A stretch of DNA of 64,000 nt from Spirochaetales bacterium (GCA_016342585.1 JAEINK010000003.1:1-64000), one strand, 5' to 3'. Shown: positions 9,549-18,567, counted from the first letter of the stretch. Made by a program: numbers and translations. The notes: a model not told the origin generated them from the sequence alone.

Positions 9549-9718
9549 TTCACTCCTGCTTTATTGGTCTTAAGGATAATACAATCCTTTATTTCTACTT
9601 TACCTTTTGAGGCGGCAATGGAAAATTCGGTACAGTCTGAATACCCTCATCCCCCGCAGTTTAGTCCCGGGAGGATGGATATGATAGTCTCCGGTCTCTG
9701 TTGCGGGAAAGGCCGCAT
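9545..9718 (-). CDS. Small [4Fe-4S]-domain ORF with in-frame TGA (candidate selenocysteine at codon 24) or nonsense-disrupted gene
   Basis: Translation with TGA as U: MRPFPQQRPETIISILPGLNCGGUGYSDCTEFSIAASKGKVEIKDCIILKTNKAGVK; C-x2-U-x4-C-x16-C matches the spacing of the Fe4S domain (PF04060-type); absent from ORF track because of TGA 9649-9647. Confidence 0.55.
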
Positions 9719-9917
9719 AGACGGGACCTGCCGAGAAGGATCCTATGAGCAATGAAAGAAGACGTCCTTTAATGCCGGACCCATTTCCCAACCCTTTTCT
9801 TATGACTTCTGGTGGAACCCCGATGGTTATGAGAGCCGTTATGATGAGGACCGGTGGCAGGATCTGCAGCATCTCAATTAGGAATCCTGCTGTAAGAATA
9901 ATCATAATAAATGTCAT
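9600..9917 (-). pseudogene. Permease (ArsP/YraQ-like) N-terminal half, probably truncated
   Basis: LPPVLIITALITIGVPPEVIRKGLGNGSGIKGRLLSLLIGSFSAGPVYAAFP looks like a permease half; the following residues are non-family and overlap the Fe-S frame. Confidence 0.5.
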
Positions 9918-9971
9918 ATTTTCTCCTCCTTGAATTGGTAAGGAGAAAATATCACTGAATGGTTTATCAGG

Positions 9972-9989
9972 ATGTGATATTTATCACAT
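9972..9989. promoter_or_regulatory. Putative Crp-type operator upstream of the permease/Fe-S/cupin/Crp cluster
   Basis: ATGTGATATTTATCACAT: TGTGA-N6-TCACA palindrome 55 bp upstream of ATG 9917. Confidence 0.65.
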
Positions 9990-10077
9990 ATTTAGATATA
10001 TTTTATTCGAGCCGGGTTTAACGCCCCACAGCTCACTGCGGGTTTGTTGATTTTTAGAATTTAAAGTGTAAAGTTGC

Positions 10078-10977
10078 CTATATCTTGTAGGGTGTTCTGA
10101 TATAAACGTCCTTAATCCATTGAGTAAAAAACTCCAGACCACCGCCCCGCCAGTTGTTTTTCGGATTTTTTACATCAAGATTCAGGGGGAGGGGAACATC
10201 CTTTCGGCCGGATGCCATATCCCTGTTGTATTCATTTACAAGCCTCTCGGTTTCATATTCCGGGTGCCCCAGGTGAATCATGAAGGATTGATCTGCGGAT
10301 TCAAAAATCACATAGCCTGCTTCATCAGAATGGGCCAGTAGATTTACCCTGCCGGCTTTCGCTTCCGCCTCAAGAACGTCATCATCTATTCCGGCATGCC
10401 GGGACTGGGGACACATGAACACATCATCCATATCTCCTGTTACCCTGTGGTTCCTGTCGATATTGTCTATGGGATAGACTCCAAAGAGCTTTTTATTATA
10501 GAGGAGCTTTTCTATCCCCATATAATAAGCCAGGGCCATACCACCCCAGCAAATCCCTAAGGTGGATGCAATTTTTTCTCGGGCATAATCGAGTATGGCG
10601 GTTAATTCATTCCAGAAGCGGACATCCTTGAAGGAGAGCTCCTCTACCGGAGCACCGGTAACAATGAGACCATCAAAACCGCGATCTTTTATCGCTTCAT
10701 CGAAGGTTGTATACACATCATCAAGATGCTCCTTGCTTGTGCTTTTATAAGAGTGGGTTTTTAATCTGATCCACACCGGTTCAATTTGGAGGACCGATCT
10801 TCCGATGGGAAAGAGGAGGTTGTATTCATAGGTGTTTGCCACGGGCATTATGTTCAGGATCCCGATTCGGAGAGGACGGATATCCTGTTTCTGTGCTTCA
10901 AAGGCGGACATGCAGTGAACCCGGGCTTCCTGAAGTGCTTTTCGCGCGTGATAATCGTCGGGTACTATTATTGCCAT
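10078..10977 (-). CDS. metA: Homoserine O-acyltransferase (MetA family)
   Basis: RPLRIGILNIMP, LIVTGAPVEELSF, LGICWGGMALAYYMGI, HLGHPEYE. Confidence 0.93.
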   Translation of the reverse strand: MAIIVPDDYHARKALQEARVHCMSAFEAQKQDIRPLRIGILNIMPVANTYEYNLLFPIGRSVLQIEPVWIRLKTHSYKSTSKEHLDDVYTTFDEAIKDRGFDGLIVTGAPVEELSFKDVRFWNELTAILDYAREKIASTLGICWGGMALAYYMGIEKLLYNKKLFGVYPIDNIDRNHRVTGDMDDVFMCPQSRHAGIDDDVLEAEAKAGRVNLLAHSDEAGYVIFESADQSFMIHLGHPEYETERLVNEYNRDMASGRKDVPLPLNLDVKNPKNNWRGGGLEFFTQWIKDVYIRTPYKI

Positions 10978-10996
10978 GATTTATCCTTCTTTTTTT

Positions 10997-12289
10997 CTAT
11001 TGTAGAGCCTGATCGATATCGGCCAGGATATCGTCAATATCTTCAATGCCCACTGACATTCTCACTAAATCTGGTGATATCCCTCCGGAGGCCTGCTGTT
11101 CCTCTGAGAGTTGTGAATGGGTTGTGCTCGCCGGATGTATCGCCAGGGATTTGGCGTCTCCCACGTTTGCCAGGTGGGAAATGAGTTTCAGATTATTGAT
11201 GAAAGCGGCACCGCCCTTTTTTCCTTCCTTAACCCCGAAAACAACCATTCCCCCGAATCCGTTTTTAAACTGTTCAGTGGCTATCGGATAGGCCGGGTCA
11301 TCCTCCAGGCCCGGGTACCTTACCCAGCTGACCTGTGGGTGCTTCTTTAAGTGTTGGGCCACCTTCATGGCATTCTCACAGTGACGCTCCATCCTCAAAG
11401 CCAGGGTTTCAATCCCCTGTAGAAACATCCAGGCGTTATCCGGGCTGACACAGGCCCCAAGGTTCCTTAAAGGAACAAGCCGCATGCGAAGGGCAAAAGC
11501 CAGTGGATTCAAATCCCCAAGGTCCCTGGCGAATCTCAAATTATGGTAGGAGCCATCAGGCTGATTGTACAGTCTGAATTTGTCATCGGTCCAGTCAAAT
11601 TTACCACTGTCCACCACAATCCCCCCGATGCCCGTACCATGCCCCCCCATCCATTTGGAGAGTGAGTGAATGACAATATGGGCGCCATGTTCAATCGGCC
11701 GGAAGAGGTAGGGTGTTGTAAAGGTTGAATCTACCGCCAGGGGGATATTATGTCTTTTGCCAATTTCGGCAATCGCCTTGATATTGGCCACATCCAGGGA
11801 GGGGTTCCCGATCACTTCTGTATAGAGAAGCCTTGTTTTACTTGTTATGGCTTTCTCAAACTCTTCGGGATCTATGGGGTTAACAAATCTGACCTTTATG
11901 CCGAATTCGGGAAGGATATCATTAAACATGGTGTAACTTCCACCGTAAAGATTGGATGCTGAGACGATTTCATCGCCATGTCCACAAACATTTATGGCTG
12001 TATAAAAGACCCCGGAGGTCCCCGAGGCTAAGGCCACCGCAGCGGCACCACCCTCAAGTTCAGCAACCCTCTTTTCCAGAACATCCTGAGTGGGATTCTG
12101 AAGCCTTGTATAAATATTACCCAACTCTTTCAGGGCGAAGAGATTAGAGGCGTGATCTGTATCCTTAAACATATAGGCAGTTGTTCTGTGGAGGGGGACT
12201 CCCCTTGATCCTGTTTCATCTATAACGGATCCTGCATGCAGTACTTTTGTATCAAATTTATATTCCATTCCGGCCTCCCTGTTTTTCAT
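10997..12289 (-). CDS. metY: O-acetylhomoserine aminocarboxypropyltransferase (Cys/Met metabolism PLP enzyme)
   Basis: ALASGTSGVFYTAINVC, VDSTFTTPYLFRPIEHGAHIVIHSLSKWMGGHG. Confidence 0.9.
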   Translation of the reverse strand: MKNREAGMEYKFDTKVLHAGSVIDETGSRGVPLHRTTAYMFKDTDHASNLFALKELGNIYTRLQNPTQDVLEKRVAELEGGAAAVALASGTSGVFYTAINVCGHGDEIVSASNLYGGSYTMFNDILPEFGIKVRFVNPIDPEEFEKAITSKTRLLYTEVIGNPSLDVANIKAIAEIGKRHNIPLAVDSTFTTPYLFRPIEHGAHIVIHSLSKWMGGHGTGIGGIVVDSGKFDWTDDKFRLYNQPDGSYHNLRFARDLGDLNPLAFALRMRLVPLRNLGACVSPDNAWMFLQGIETLALRMERHCENAMKVAQHLKKHPQVSWVRYPGLEDDPAYPIATEQFKNGFGGMVVFGVKEGKKGGAAFINNLKLISHLANVGDAKSLAIHPASTTHSQLSEEQQASGGISPDLVRMSVGIEDIDDILADIDQALQ

Positions 12290-12460
12290 ACCTTACTAAA
12301 GTAATAAAGATTAACCGACTATGCAAATTATTCCGTTTTAAATGTACCATTCAGATCATAGTCAGAGCCTCTCTCTATTTATAACCAAAATGGCATTAAA
12401 AATCTAAAAGAAAAGTGCCTTTTTGGAGAAATATTATTAGACTATCAGGAGAGGTAAACA

Positions 12461-13519
12461 ATGGAGAAGAAAATGGAGAGAATAAGAATAGCGTTTTTTG
12501 ATACCAAAAAGTATGACTCGGACTCTTTTTCGGGAACAAATAAGAATTATGGATTTGAGATAAAATATTTCAAATCTCATCTCACAATTGATAATGCTCT
12601 CCTTACCAGGGGTTTTAATGTTGTCTGTGTTTTCGTTAATGATACGATAGATGAAGATGTTCTTAATATTCTGATAGAGAATGGTGTTGAACTCATAGCT
12701 CTACGGTGTGCCGGATATAATAATGTGGATATTTCTTATGCCTATGAGAAGATCCATGTTGTTCGTGTTCCCGCCTACTCACCCTATGCTGTTGCCGAGC
12801 ATGCGGCGGCTCTGATCTTATCCTTGAACCGGAAGATTCATAAGGCCTACTCCCGCACAAGGGAGAGTAATTTTAATATTGCCGGTCTTGAAGGTTTTGA
12901 TCTCCATGGGAAGACTGCCGGTGTTATCGGGGCGGGAAAAATCGGCCGGATTATGATTGGAATACTTAAAGGTTTCGGGATGAACCTTCTGGTTTTTGAT
13001 CACTATAAAGACCAGGAGTATGCCAAAGCGATTGGATTTAAATATGCAGAACTTGATGAGATCTTCGGGGAGTCTGATATTATTACTCTTCATTGTCCTT
13101 TAACTGCGGAAACTCATCATATGATTAATAAAGAATCGATTAAAAAGATGAAGGAGGGGGTCATGCTGATCAACACCAGCCGTGGACATCTGATCGATAC
13201 AAAAAGTTTGATTAAAGGTCTAAAATCTGGAAAAATAGGATCAGCCGGACTTGATGTGTATGAAGAAGAGGCCAATTATTTCTTTGAGGATTTTTCCGGG
13301 TCCATGGTTACCGATGATCAGCTGGCCAGGCTTCTAACTTTCAATAATGTTATTGTAACATCCCACCAGGCATTCCTTACTACTGAGGCTTTATCCAATA
13401 TTGCTTCAACTACCCTGGGAAATATCAAGGAGTATTTTGATGGAGGACCTCTGGTGAATGAAATCTGTTATAAATGCGGAAAAGATTGCCTGAAAAAGAG
13501 AGGTGAGCGATGTTTTTGA
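12461..13519 (+). CDS. D-isomer 2-hydroxyacid dehydrogenase (D-lactate dehydrogenase-like)
   Basis: GKTAGVIGAGKIGRIMIGILKGFGM, LINTSRGHLIDTKSL, GLDVYEEE; SD AGGAG upstream. Confidence 0.88.
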   Translation: MEKKMERIRIAFFDTKKYDSDSFSGTNKNYGFEIKYFKSHLTIDNALLTRGFNVVCVFVNDTIDEDVLNILIENGVELIALRCAGYNNVDISYAYEKIHVVRVPAYSPYAVAEHAAALILSLNRKIHKAYSRTRESNFNIAGLEGFDLHGKTAGVIGAGKIGRIMIGILKGFGMNLLVFDHYKDQEYAKAIGFKYAELDEIFGESDIITLHCPLTAETHHMINKESIKKMKEGVMLINTSRGHLIDTKSLIKGLKSGKIGSAGLDVYEEEANYFFEDFSGSMVTDDQLARLLTFNNVIVTSHQAFLTTEALSNIASTTLGNIKEYFDGGPLVNEICYKCGKDCLKKRGERCF

Positions 13520-13572
13520 AAGAATTCTTTTGCTCCTTAAAGTTAATGGGATCCTGATCCGAAATTATAAGG

Positions 13573-14949
13573 GTGAAATCTACAAAATTTGATAATGCAA
13601 TAAAATCGGTATTTATTAAGATCTGGAATCTGAAAATCCATCCCCAGGGTAACTTTAAAGTTTTCTGGGAGGCATTTGTACTTCTCCTCACCCTTATCAT
13701 GACAATCATCGCCCCTTTAATGGTTGTTTTTGAAATTCCAAGTAAAGGCCCATTTCTTGTCTTCGATCTGATTCTAACTACTTTTTTTACCATAGATATT
13801 TATGTGAATTTTCATACTTCCCTTCTTGTGAAAAGAAAGGAGATTCATGACCGGAAAAAAATAGCCAAAGAGTACCTTAAAGGGTGGTTCTGGATTGATC
13901 TTTTTGCTACGGTTCCTTTACACCTGATTTTCGGCATTTCATCCTTTGTCATGTTGAATCGAATCCTGCGATTCACCAGACTCTTCCGGCTGGTTAAGTT
14001 ATTTTCTTCATCAAGTACAAAGACCCTGAAGCGTATCAGGGAGCTGCCGTTTATTAATCCAAGCATAATGCGGCTTCTTTTGATGGTTTTTCTTCTTCTT
14101 ATCGCAGGACATCTTATCGCCTGTGGATGGATGTTCATTTCCGGAAACCCGGATAATCTGGATTCCAATTCCAGGTATATTGAAGCCTACTACTGGACTC
14201 TGACGACCTTGACGACAATTGGCTATGGTGATATATCTCCCAAAACCAATACCCTACGTATCTACGTTATGTTTATCCAGCTCATTGGAGCGGGTATGTA
14301 TGGTTTTATTATTGGTAATATTGCCAACCTTATTTCTAACATTGATGTGGCCAAGACCCAGTACAAGGAGAAGGTGGATCGGATCAATACCTTTCTGAAA
14401 TATAAAAATATTCCCCTTGCTATGCAGAAAAGGATTAATGACTATTATGAGTATCTCTGGGATAATCGAAGGGGGTATGATGAATCTTCGGTTTTATCGG
14501 ATCTGCCGAAAAGTCTGAAAACTACTGTCTCGCTGTTTCTTAACAGGGAGATCATAGAGAAGGTTCCATTATTTAAAGGTGCATCCGATGAATTCCTCAC
14601 AGAACTTATACTCACCCTTGAGCCCGTAATCTATACGCCGGGAGATTACGTAATGAAGAAGGGGGAGATGGGGTTTGACATGTTCTTTATCAGTAAAGGA
14701 TCTGTTGATGTTGTCTCTGAAGATGAAAAGATCGTCTATGCAACCCTTACGGATGGGGCGTTCTTCGGAGAGATTGCCCTGTTGCTCTCTACACCCCGTA
14801 CAGCCACCATCAAGGCCAAGGATTATTGTGATCTCTATTCACTTCACAAGGATACATTTCAGAAAATTCTCCAGCGTTATCCCGATTTTGCCCAGTCTAT
14901 TGAGGAGGAAGCGATCCGGAGAAAAGATGAACTTGATAAGCAGGGGTGA
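13573..14949 (+). CDS. Voltage-sensor-type cyclic-nucleotide-gated K+ channel (SthK-like)
   Basis: S4-like RILRFTRLFRLVKLF; selectivity filter TTLTTIGYGDISP; C-linker; cNMP-binding domain GAFFGEIALLLSTPRTATIKA; GTG start. Confidence 0.88.
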   Translation: MKSTKFDNAIKSVFIKIWNLKIHPQGNFKVFWEAFVLLLTLIMTIIAPLMVVFEIPSKGPFLVFDLILTTFFTIDIYVNFHTSLLVKRKEIHDRKKIAKEYLKGWFWIDLFATVPLHLIFGISSFVMLNRILRFTRLFRLVKLFSSSSTKTLKRIRELPFINPSIMRLLLMVFLLLIAGHLIACGWMFISGNPDNLDSNSRYIEAYYWTLTTLTTIGYGDISPKTNTLRIYVMFIQLIGAGMYGFIIGNIANLISNIDVAKTQYKEKVDRINTFLKYKNIPLAMQKRINDYYEYLWDNRRGYDESSVLSDLPKSLKTTVSLFLNREIIEKVPLFKGASDEFLTELILTLEPVIYTPGDYVMKKGEMGFDMFFISKGSVDVVSEDEKIVYATLTDGAFFGEIALLLSTPRTATIKAKDYCDLYSLHKDTFQKILQRYPDFAQSIEEEAIRRKDELDKQG

Positions 14950-14978
14950 TAAAAAACAGCTTGATTAAGTCTGGCTGG

Positions 14979-15404
14979 TTAGAAAAGCTCTTCGCTGACA
15001 ATTGTCAAACTATCTAGAAACTTTCTCTGATCCTCGTCGCTCCACTCTTTTTTCCGCTTAAAAAACGCATTTTTCATCTGCTCCAGGCTTTTTTCGACTT
15101 TGGATTTTCCTTCCTCTGTGAGAGATAATTCGACAATTCGTCTGTCATCAGCCCCTTGGGATTTATGAACAAGATTGATTTGCGTCAGTTTTTTTACCTC
15201 TCTGCTGGTGTTCGGCATATTCATATTCATACATTCACTTAGGGAGCTTAAGGTTTTTGGCGTGGAAAAATAGAGGATTCGCATAAGATTATGCTGAAGA
15301 GGGGTGAGTTCATCCCTCTCTACCAGGGTTGAAAGGGATTGTTCAAGGTTGTGAATGTCCGAAATAAAGGCTGCTGTGGCATAGAAAATTTGATCTTTAT
15401 CCAT
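14979..15404 (-). CDS. MarR-family transcriptional regulator
   Basis: LSSLSECMNMNMPNTSREVKKLTQINLVHKSQGADDRRIVELSLTEEGK wHTH; start set at MDKDQIF. Confidence 0.83.
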   Translation of the reverse strand: MDKDQIFYATAAFISDIHNLEQSLSTLVERDELTPLQHNLMRILYFSTPKTLSSLSECMNMNMPNTSREVKKLTQINLVHKSQGADDRRIVELSLTEEGKSKVEKSLEQMKNAFFKRKKEWSDEDQRKFLDSLTIVSEELF

Positions 15405-15420
15405 TGGGTAATGATATAAT

Positions 15421-15444
15421 GATAATTGTAAAATAACAATTATC
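15421..15444. promoter_or_regulatory. Putative MarR operator
   Basis: GATAATTGT-AAAATA-ACAATTATC perfect inverted repeat in the divergent intergenic region. Confidence 0.65.
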
Positions 15445-15519
15445 ATTTAATAATTATCAATTGACAATAAAAAATATTTTCATTATATTTATCATATGAC
15501 AAGTAATAAGGAGGATGTA

Positions 15520-16116
15520 ATGCATATATTAATTGTTTTTTCTCACCCTAACCGTGAGAGTTTAAACGGCGCTTTTCTGGATAAGGCCATTGAAGGGCTA
15601 AAACTCAATCCGGAAAAGGTTGAGGTCGAAGTCCTTGATTTGTACAGCGATTATTTTGATCCCCGCCTGACCTTCAATGAAGAGAAGAAGAGGCGAGATA
15701 TGTATCGGGATCCGGCTATGGAAAAATATAGACAGCAAATTCTCAATGCGGATAGGATCATTTTTATTTATCCCATATGGTGGGGGAGACCTCCTGCCAT
15801 TTTACTTGGGTATTTTGATCAACTCCTTTCGTCTGGATTTGCCTATAAAAATATTCCAGGCAAAATTATGCCAGAGGGACTATTAAAAAAGAAGAGGGTC
15901 GTCTGTATCTCTACCATGAAGGGGCCGACAGGCTATCCACTTCTACTTCTAAGGAATGCCCATAAAGTTCTTATGAGAAAGGCCATTTTCAACTTCGTAG
16001 GGATCAGAGATGTTCGATTTTTCGAGTTTGGAGGGATGGAGAAGAAAAATGGAAAGCAGGCCGAATACCTTAAACGAATAAAGCGGTATATGTTGAAACT
16101 GAAATCAGTCGCATAA
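15520..16116 (+). CDS. Flavodoxin-fold NAD(P)H oxidoreductase
   Basis: MHILIVFSHPNRESLNGAFL, IIFIYPIWWGRPPAILLGYFDQLLSSGFAY; SD AAGGAGG. Confidence 0.87.
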   Translation: MHILIVFSHPNRESLNGAFLDKAIEGLKLNPEKVEVEVLDLYSDYFDPRLTFNEEKKRRDMYRDPAMEKYRQQILNADRIIFIYPIWWGRPPAILLGYFDQLLSSGFAYKNIPGKIMPEGLLKKKRVVCISTMKGPTGYPLLLLRNAHKVLMRKAIFNFVGIRDVRFFEFGGMEKKNGKQAEYLKRIKRYMLKLKSVA

Positions 16117-16119
16117 ATT

Positions 16120-16560
16120 TTGGAGGTTTCTCCGGTCTTAAAAAGTAAGCCCATACCAAAAACCGCTGCCGAGATAAAGAGTGAAGACGCCGTATCGAAT
16201 TGGGGCAGTAAAGTAGAACAGGATGTGATAACTCATCCGGACTCACCATCCTGTCGTCAGGATGTGTCCTTCCTTGTGGATGGTACTCGAATAGTTCTCT
16301 GGGGGACTTCCACCTCCGGGGCCTATGGGATTATCAATGCGGCGGAGGACCCCAATATTGCCGGTGTTATTGCCCAATGTACTCCCTTTGATCACAAAGA
16401 GGATTCCAAACCCTATCTTGCCAGAGTCGGTTACGGTTTTTTCTTCAAACTACTTATACACGGGCAGAGGTAATCATTTATCCAATCGAGCATTTTGAGA
16501 AGGCTGTTGCTAAACAGATTCAGTTTCTTGAAAAAATCAGTTCTGGTAGGTTTCCAGGAT
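16120..16560 (+). pseudogene. Remnant of an alpha/beta hydrolase
   Basis: RIVLWGTSTSGAYGIINAAEDPNIAGVIAQCTPF (nucleophile-elbow region) then, in another frame, EVIIYPIEHFEKAVAKQIQFLEKI (C-terminal His region); the intervening part is missing. Confidence 0.6.
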
Positions 16561-17682
16561 AATCTTGATCCTCTCTATTTTCTGTAAAAAGACTTCTACA
16601 ATCTCTGGATCGAACTGAATATCTGATCTCTGTGATATATATTCAATACACTTTTTCTGTGGCCAGGGCTCTTTATAGGGCCTTTCACTTCGAAGTGCAT
16701 CATAAACGTCGGCGATAGCCGTGATTCGGGCTTCTATGGGGATATCTTCCCCTTTCAATCCCAGGGGGTATCCCTCCCCGTTCCAATATTCATGGTGATT
16801 TAAGGCGATATTGGCGGCAATCTTAATCACGCAATTCTCATCAGTCGAATTGGCACAGTCTGGTGTTGTCTCCGATTCCAGTTTACAGAACGTGGTCACA
16901 AATTTGTTTGAATGAAGGATGTCATTACCATACTGACAGTGTTCCTTCATCTTTTCCCACTCTTCGGCGGTGAGTTTGCCATTTTTTAACAGGATCTGAT
17001 CGGGGATGCCAATCTTGCCGATATCGTGGACAGGTGAAGCCAGTTTTATATTGTGAACAGCGGCTTCACTCCATCCTAATCCTTCAGCTATACACCCTGA
17101 TATTTCAGAAACTCGCAGAAAGTGGTTTCCTGTTTCAAAATCCTTATATTCGGCAGCTTGAGAAAGGATTCCTATTACCTGCCGCCTTGAGATCTCAAGT
17201 TCCCTGGTCCTCTGTTCAAGCATGGATGTCCGAACAGCAACAAGCTCCTCAAGATGTTCCTTGTAGGCCCTGTTTTCCTTCATGAGAACGGCCTTTTCAA
17301 GTGCTTTATCAACCGTGTAACCGAGGAGTGAAAGGTCCTGAATCGGTTTGATGAGATAATCCCAGGCCCCCAGACGGAGGGCTTGAACGGCATCATCGAT
17401 CCTGTTCACACCGGATATAACGATGACTGGAATCTCCGGGAAATTCTCCCGGGTGTGCTTCAGGACCTCCATACCATCCCCTTCGGGCATCCGGAGATCT
17501 GTCAGGATAACTGATGGTTTTTCACTGTTTATCTTCTCGATACCGATCCTTCCGTTTTCAGCATTCGCTACCTCGAAGCCATGATCTTCAAGATAGTAGG
17601 TGAAGCTTTGCCGGATTATCCGTTCGTCATCAATTACCAGTATTTTGGCATTTTCTATATTAATATCCATAACTAATAACAA
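16537..17682 (-). CDS. Response regulator with HD-GYP domain
   Basis: REC domain KILVIDDERIIRQSF...ILTDLRMPEGDG; HD-GYP HDIGKIGIPDQILLKNGKLT, HHEYWNGEGYPLGLKGEDIP. Confidence 0.9.
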   Translation of the reverse strand: MLLVMDINIENAKILVIDDERIIRQSFTYYLEDHGFEVANAENGRIGIEKINSEKPSVILTDLRMPEGDGMEVLKHTRENFPEIPVIVISGVNRIDDAVQALRLGAWDYLIKPIQDLSLLGYTVDKALEKAVLMKENRAYKEHLEELVAVRTSMLEQRTRELEISRRQVIGILSQAAEYKDFETGNHFLRVSEISGCIAEGLGWSEAAVHNIKLASPVHDIGKIGIPDQILLKNGKLTAEEWEKMKEHCQYGNDILHSNKFVTTFCKLESETTPDCANSTDENCVIKIAANIALNHHEYWNGEGYPLGLKGEDIPIEARITAIADVYDALRSERPYKEPWPQKKCIEYISQRSDIQFDPEIVEVFLQKIERIKIILETYQN

Positions 17683-17742
17683 TTATAGTGGATGGCATAT
17701 ATAAAACAAATAATTATAGTGTTTTTTTTGTTTATTTATAAA

Positions 17743-18558
17743 TTAACAGCAGGACCCTTCCACAGGAATCTGCAGTTCTGTGAGCCATTCGGATTCATCA
17801 TCCTTATTCCATATTCCATCGATGTAGGACTCGCGGGGGTTCCCCACCGTCTCCCACTTATTTTCCCGGATCCAGGTGAAGGCAAAACTATAGGCTTCAC
17901 GGAGGGTTGAATAAGGACCTTTATGAAGGATACAGACTGCCTGTTTTACGGGTGGGATCCTTTTGTATTTAACCATGTCCGAATCTTCACAAAAATCTAC
18001 CACCGATTCGCACACCTCCACATCGATATCCTTTTCCTTGTATTCTCCGTCATGATAGATGGTAAAGCAATAAGCCGGCAAGGCGCAAACAGCTTTTTGC
18101 CGCCCCATTTCTTCTCCCATTTTCGGGACAATATCGAAGTATGTCTCATACTCCGGGATCACAACCCTCATGGAGGCAACGATTACACCAGGTAATGATT
18201 TAATAATTGGATCATAATTCATAAGACTATCTCCTTTAATCCTTTTTCGATAGGATTTGATTTGTGTCATCTGCTGCTTTGTCCTTGTTAATTCTACCTC
18301 CAGTTCAAGCTCCCTGAGCCGGAGGTAGAGATCAATCCCCTCATTTTTATCAATCATCTCTTTGATTTCATTCAAAGGTAAACCCATCTGCTTTAGAGTC
18401 AGGATCCGGTGAACGCGGGGAAGCTGGCTGGTGGTATAGTATCTGTATCCCGTATAATCATCAACCCGATCCGGTTTTAACAAATCTAACTCATCCCAAT
18501 GCCGTAAGGTCTTGGTTGTGATCCTGTTAATTTTGGAAAACATTCCTATTTGATACAA
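17743..18558 (-). CDS. MerR-family regulator with GyrI-like effector-binding domain
   Basis: MYQIGMFSKINRITTKTLRHWDELDLLKPDRVDDYTGYRYYT. Confidence 0.88.
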   Translation of the reverse strand: MYQIGMFSKINRITTKTLRHWDELDLLKPDRVDDYTGYRYYTTSQLPRVHRILTLKQMGLPLNEIKEMIDKNEGIDLYLRLRELELEVELTRTKQQMTQIKSYRKRIKGDSLMNYDPIIKSLPGVIVASMRVVIPEYETYFDIVPKMGEEMGRQKAVCALPAYCFTIYHDGEYKEKDIDVEVCESVVDFCEDSDMVKYKRIPPVKQAVCILHKGPYSTLREAYSFAFTWIRENKWETVGNPRESYIDGIWNKDDESEWLTELQIPVEGSCC

Positions 18559-18567
18559 AATTTCCTC

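Noticed and set aside
10008-10060. GC-rich CGAGCCGGGTTTAACGCCCCACAGCTCACTGCGGG patch after metA
   Set aside because: Could be a weak terminator or decayed sequence, but no clear hairpin plus T-tract or repeat partner.
12290-12460. Possible SAM or other Met riboswitch upstream of metY
   Set aside because: No conserved riboswitch core or terminator hairpin seen.
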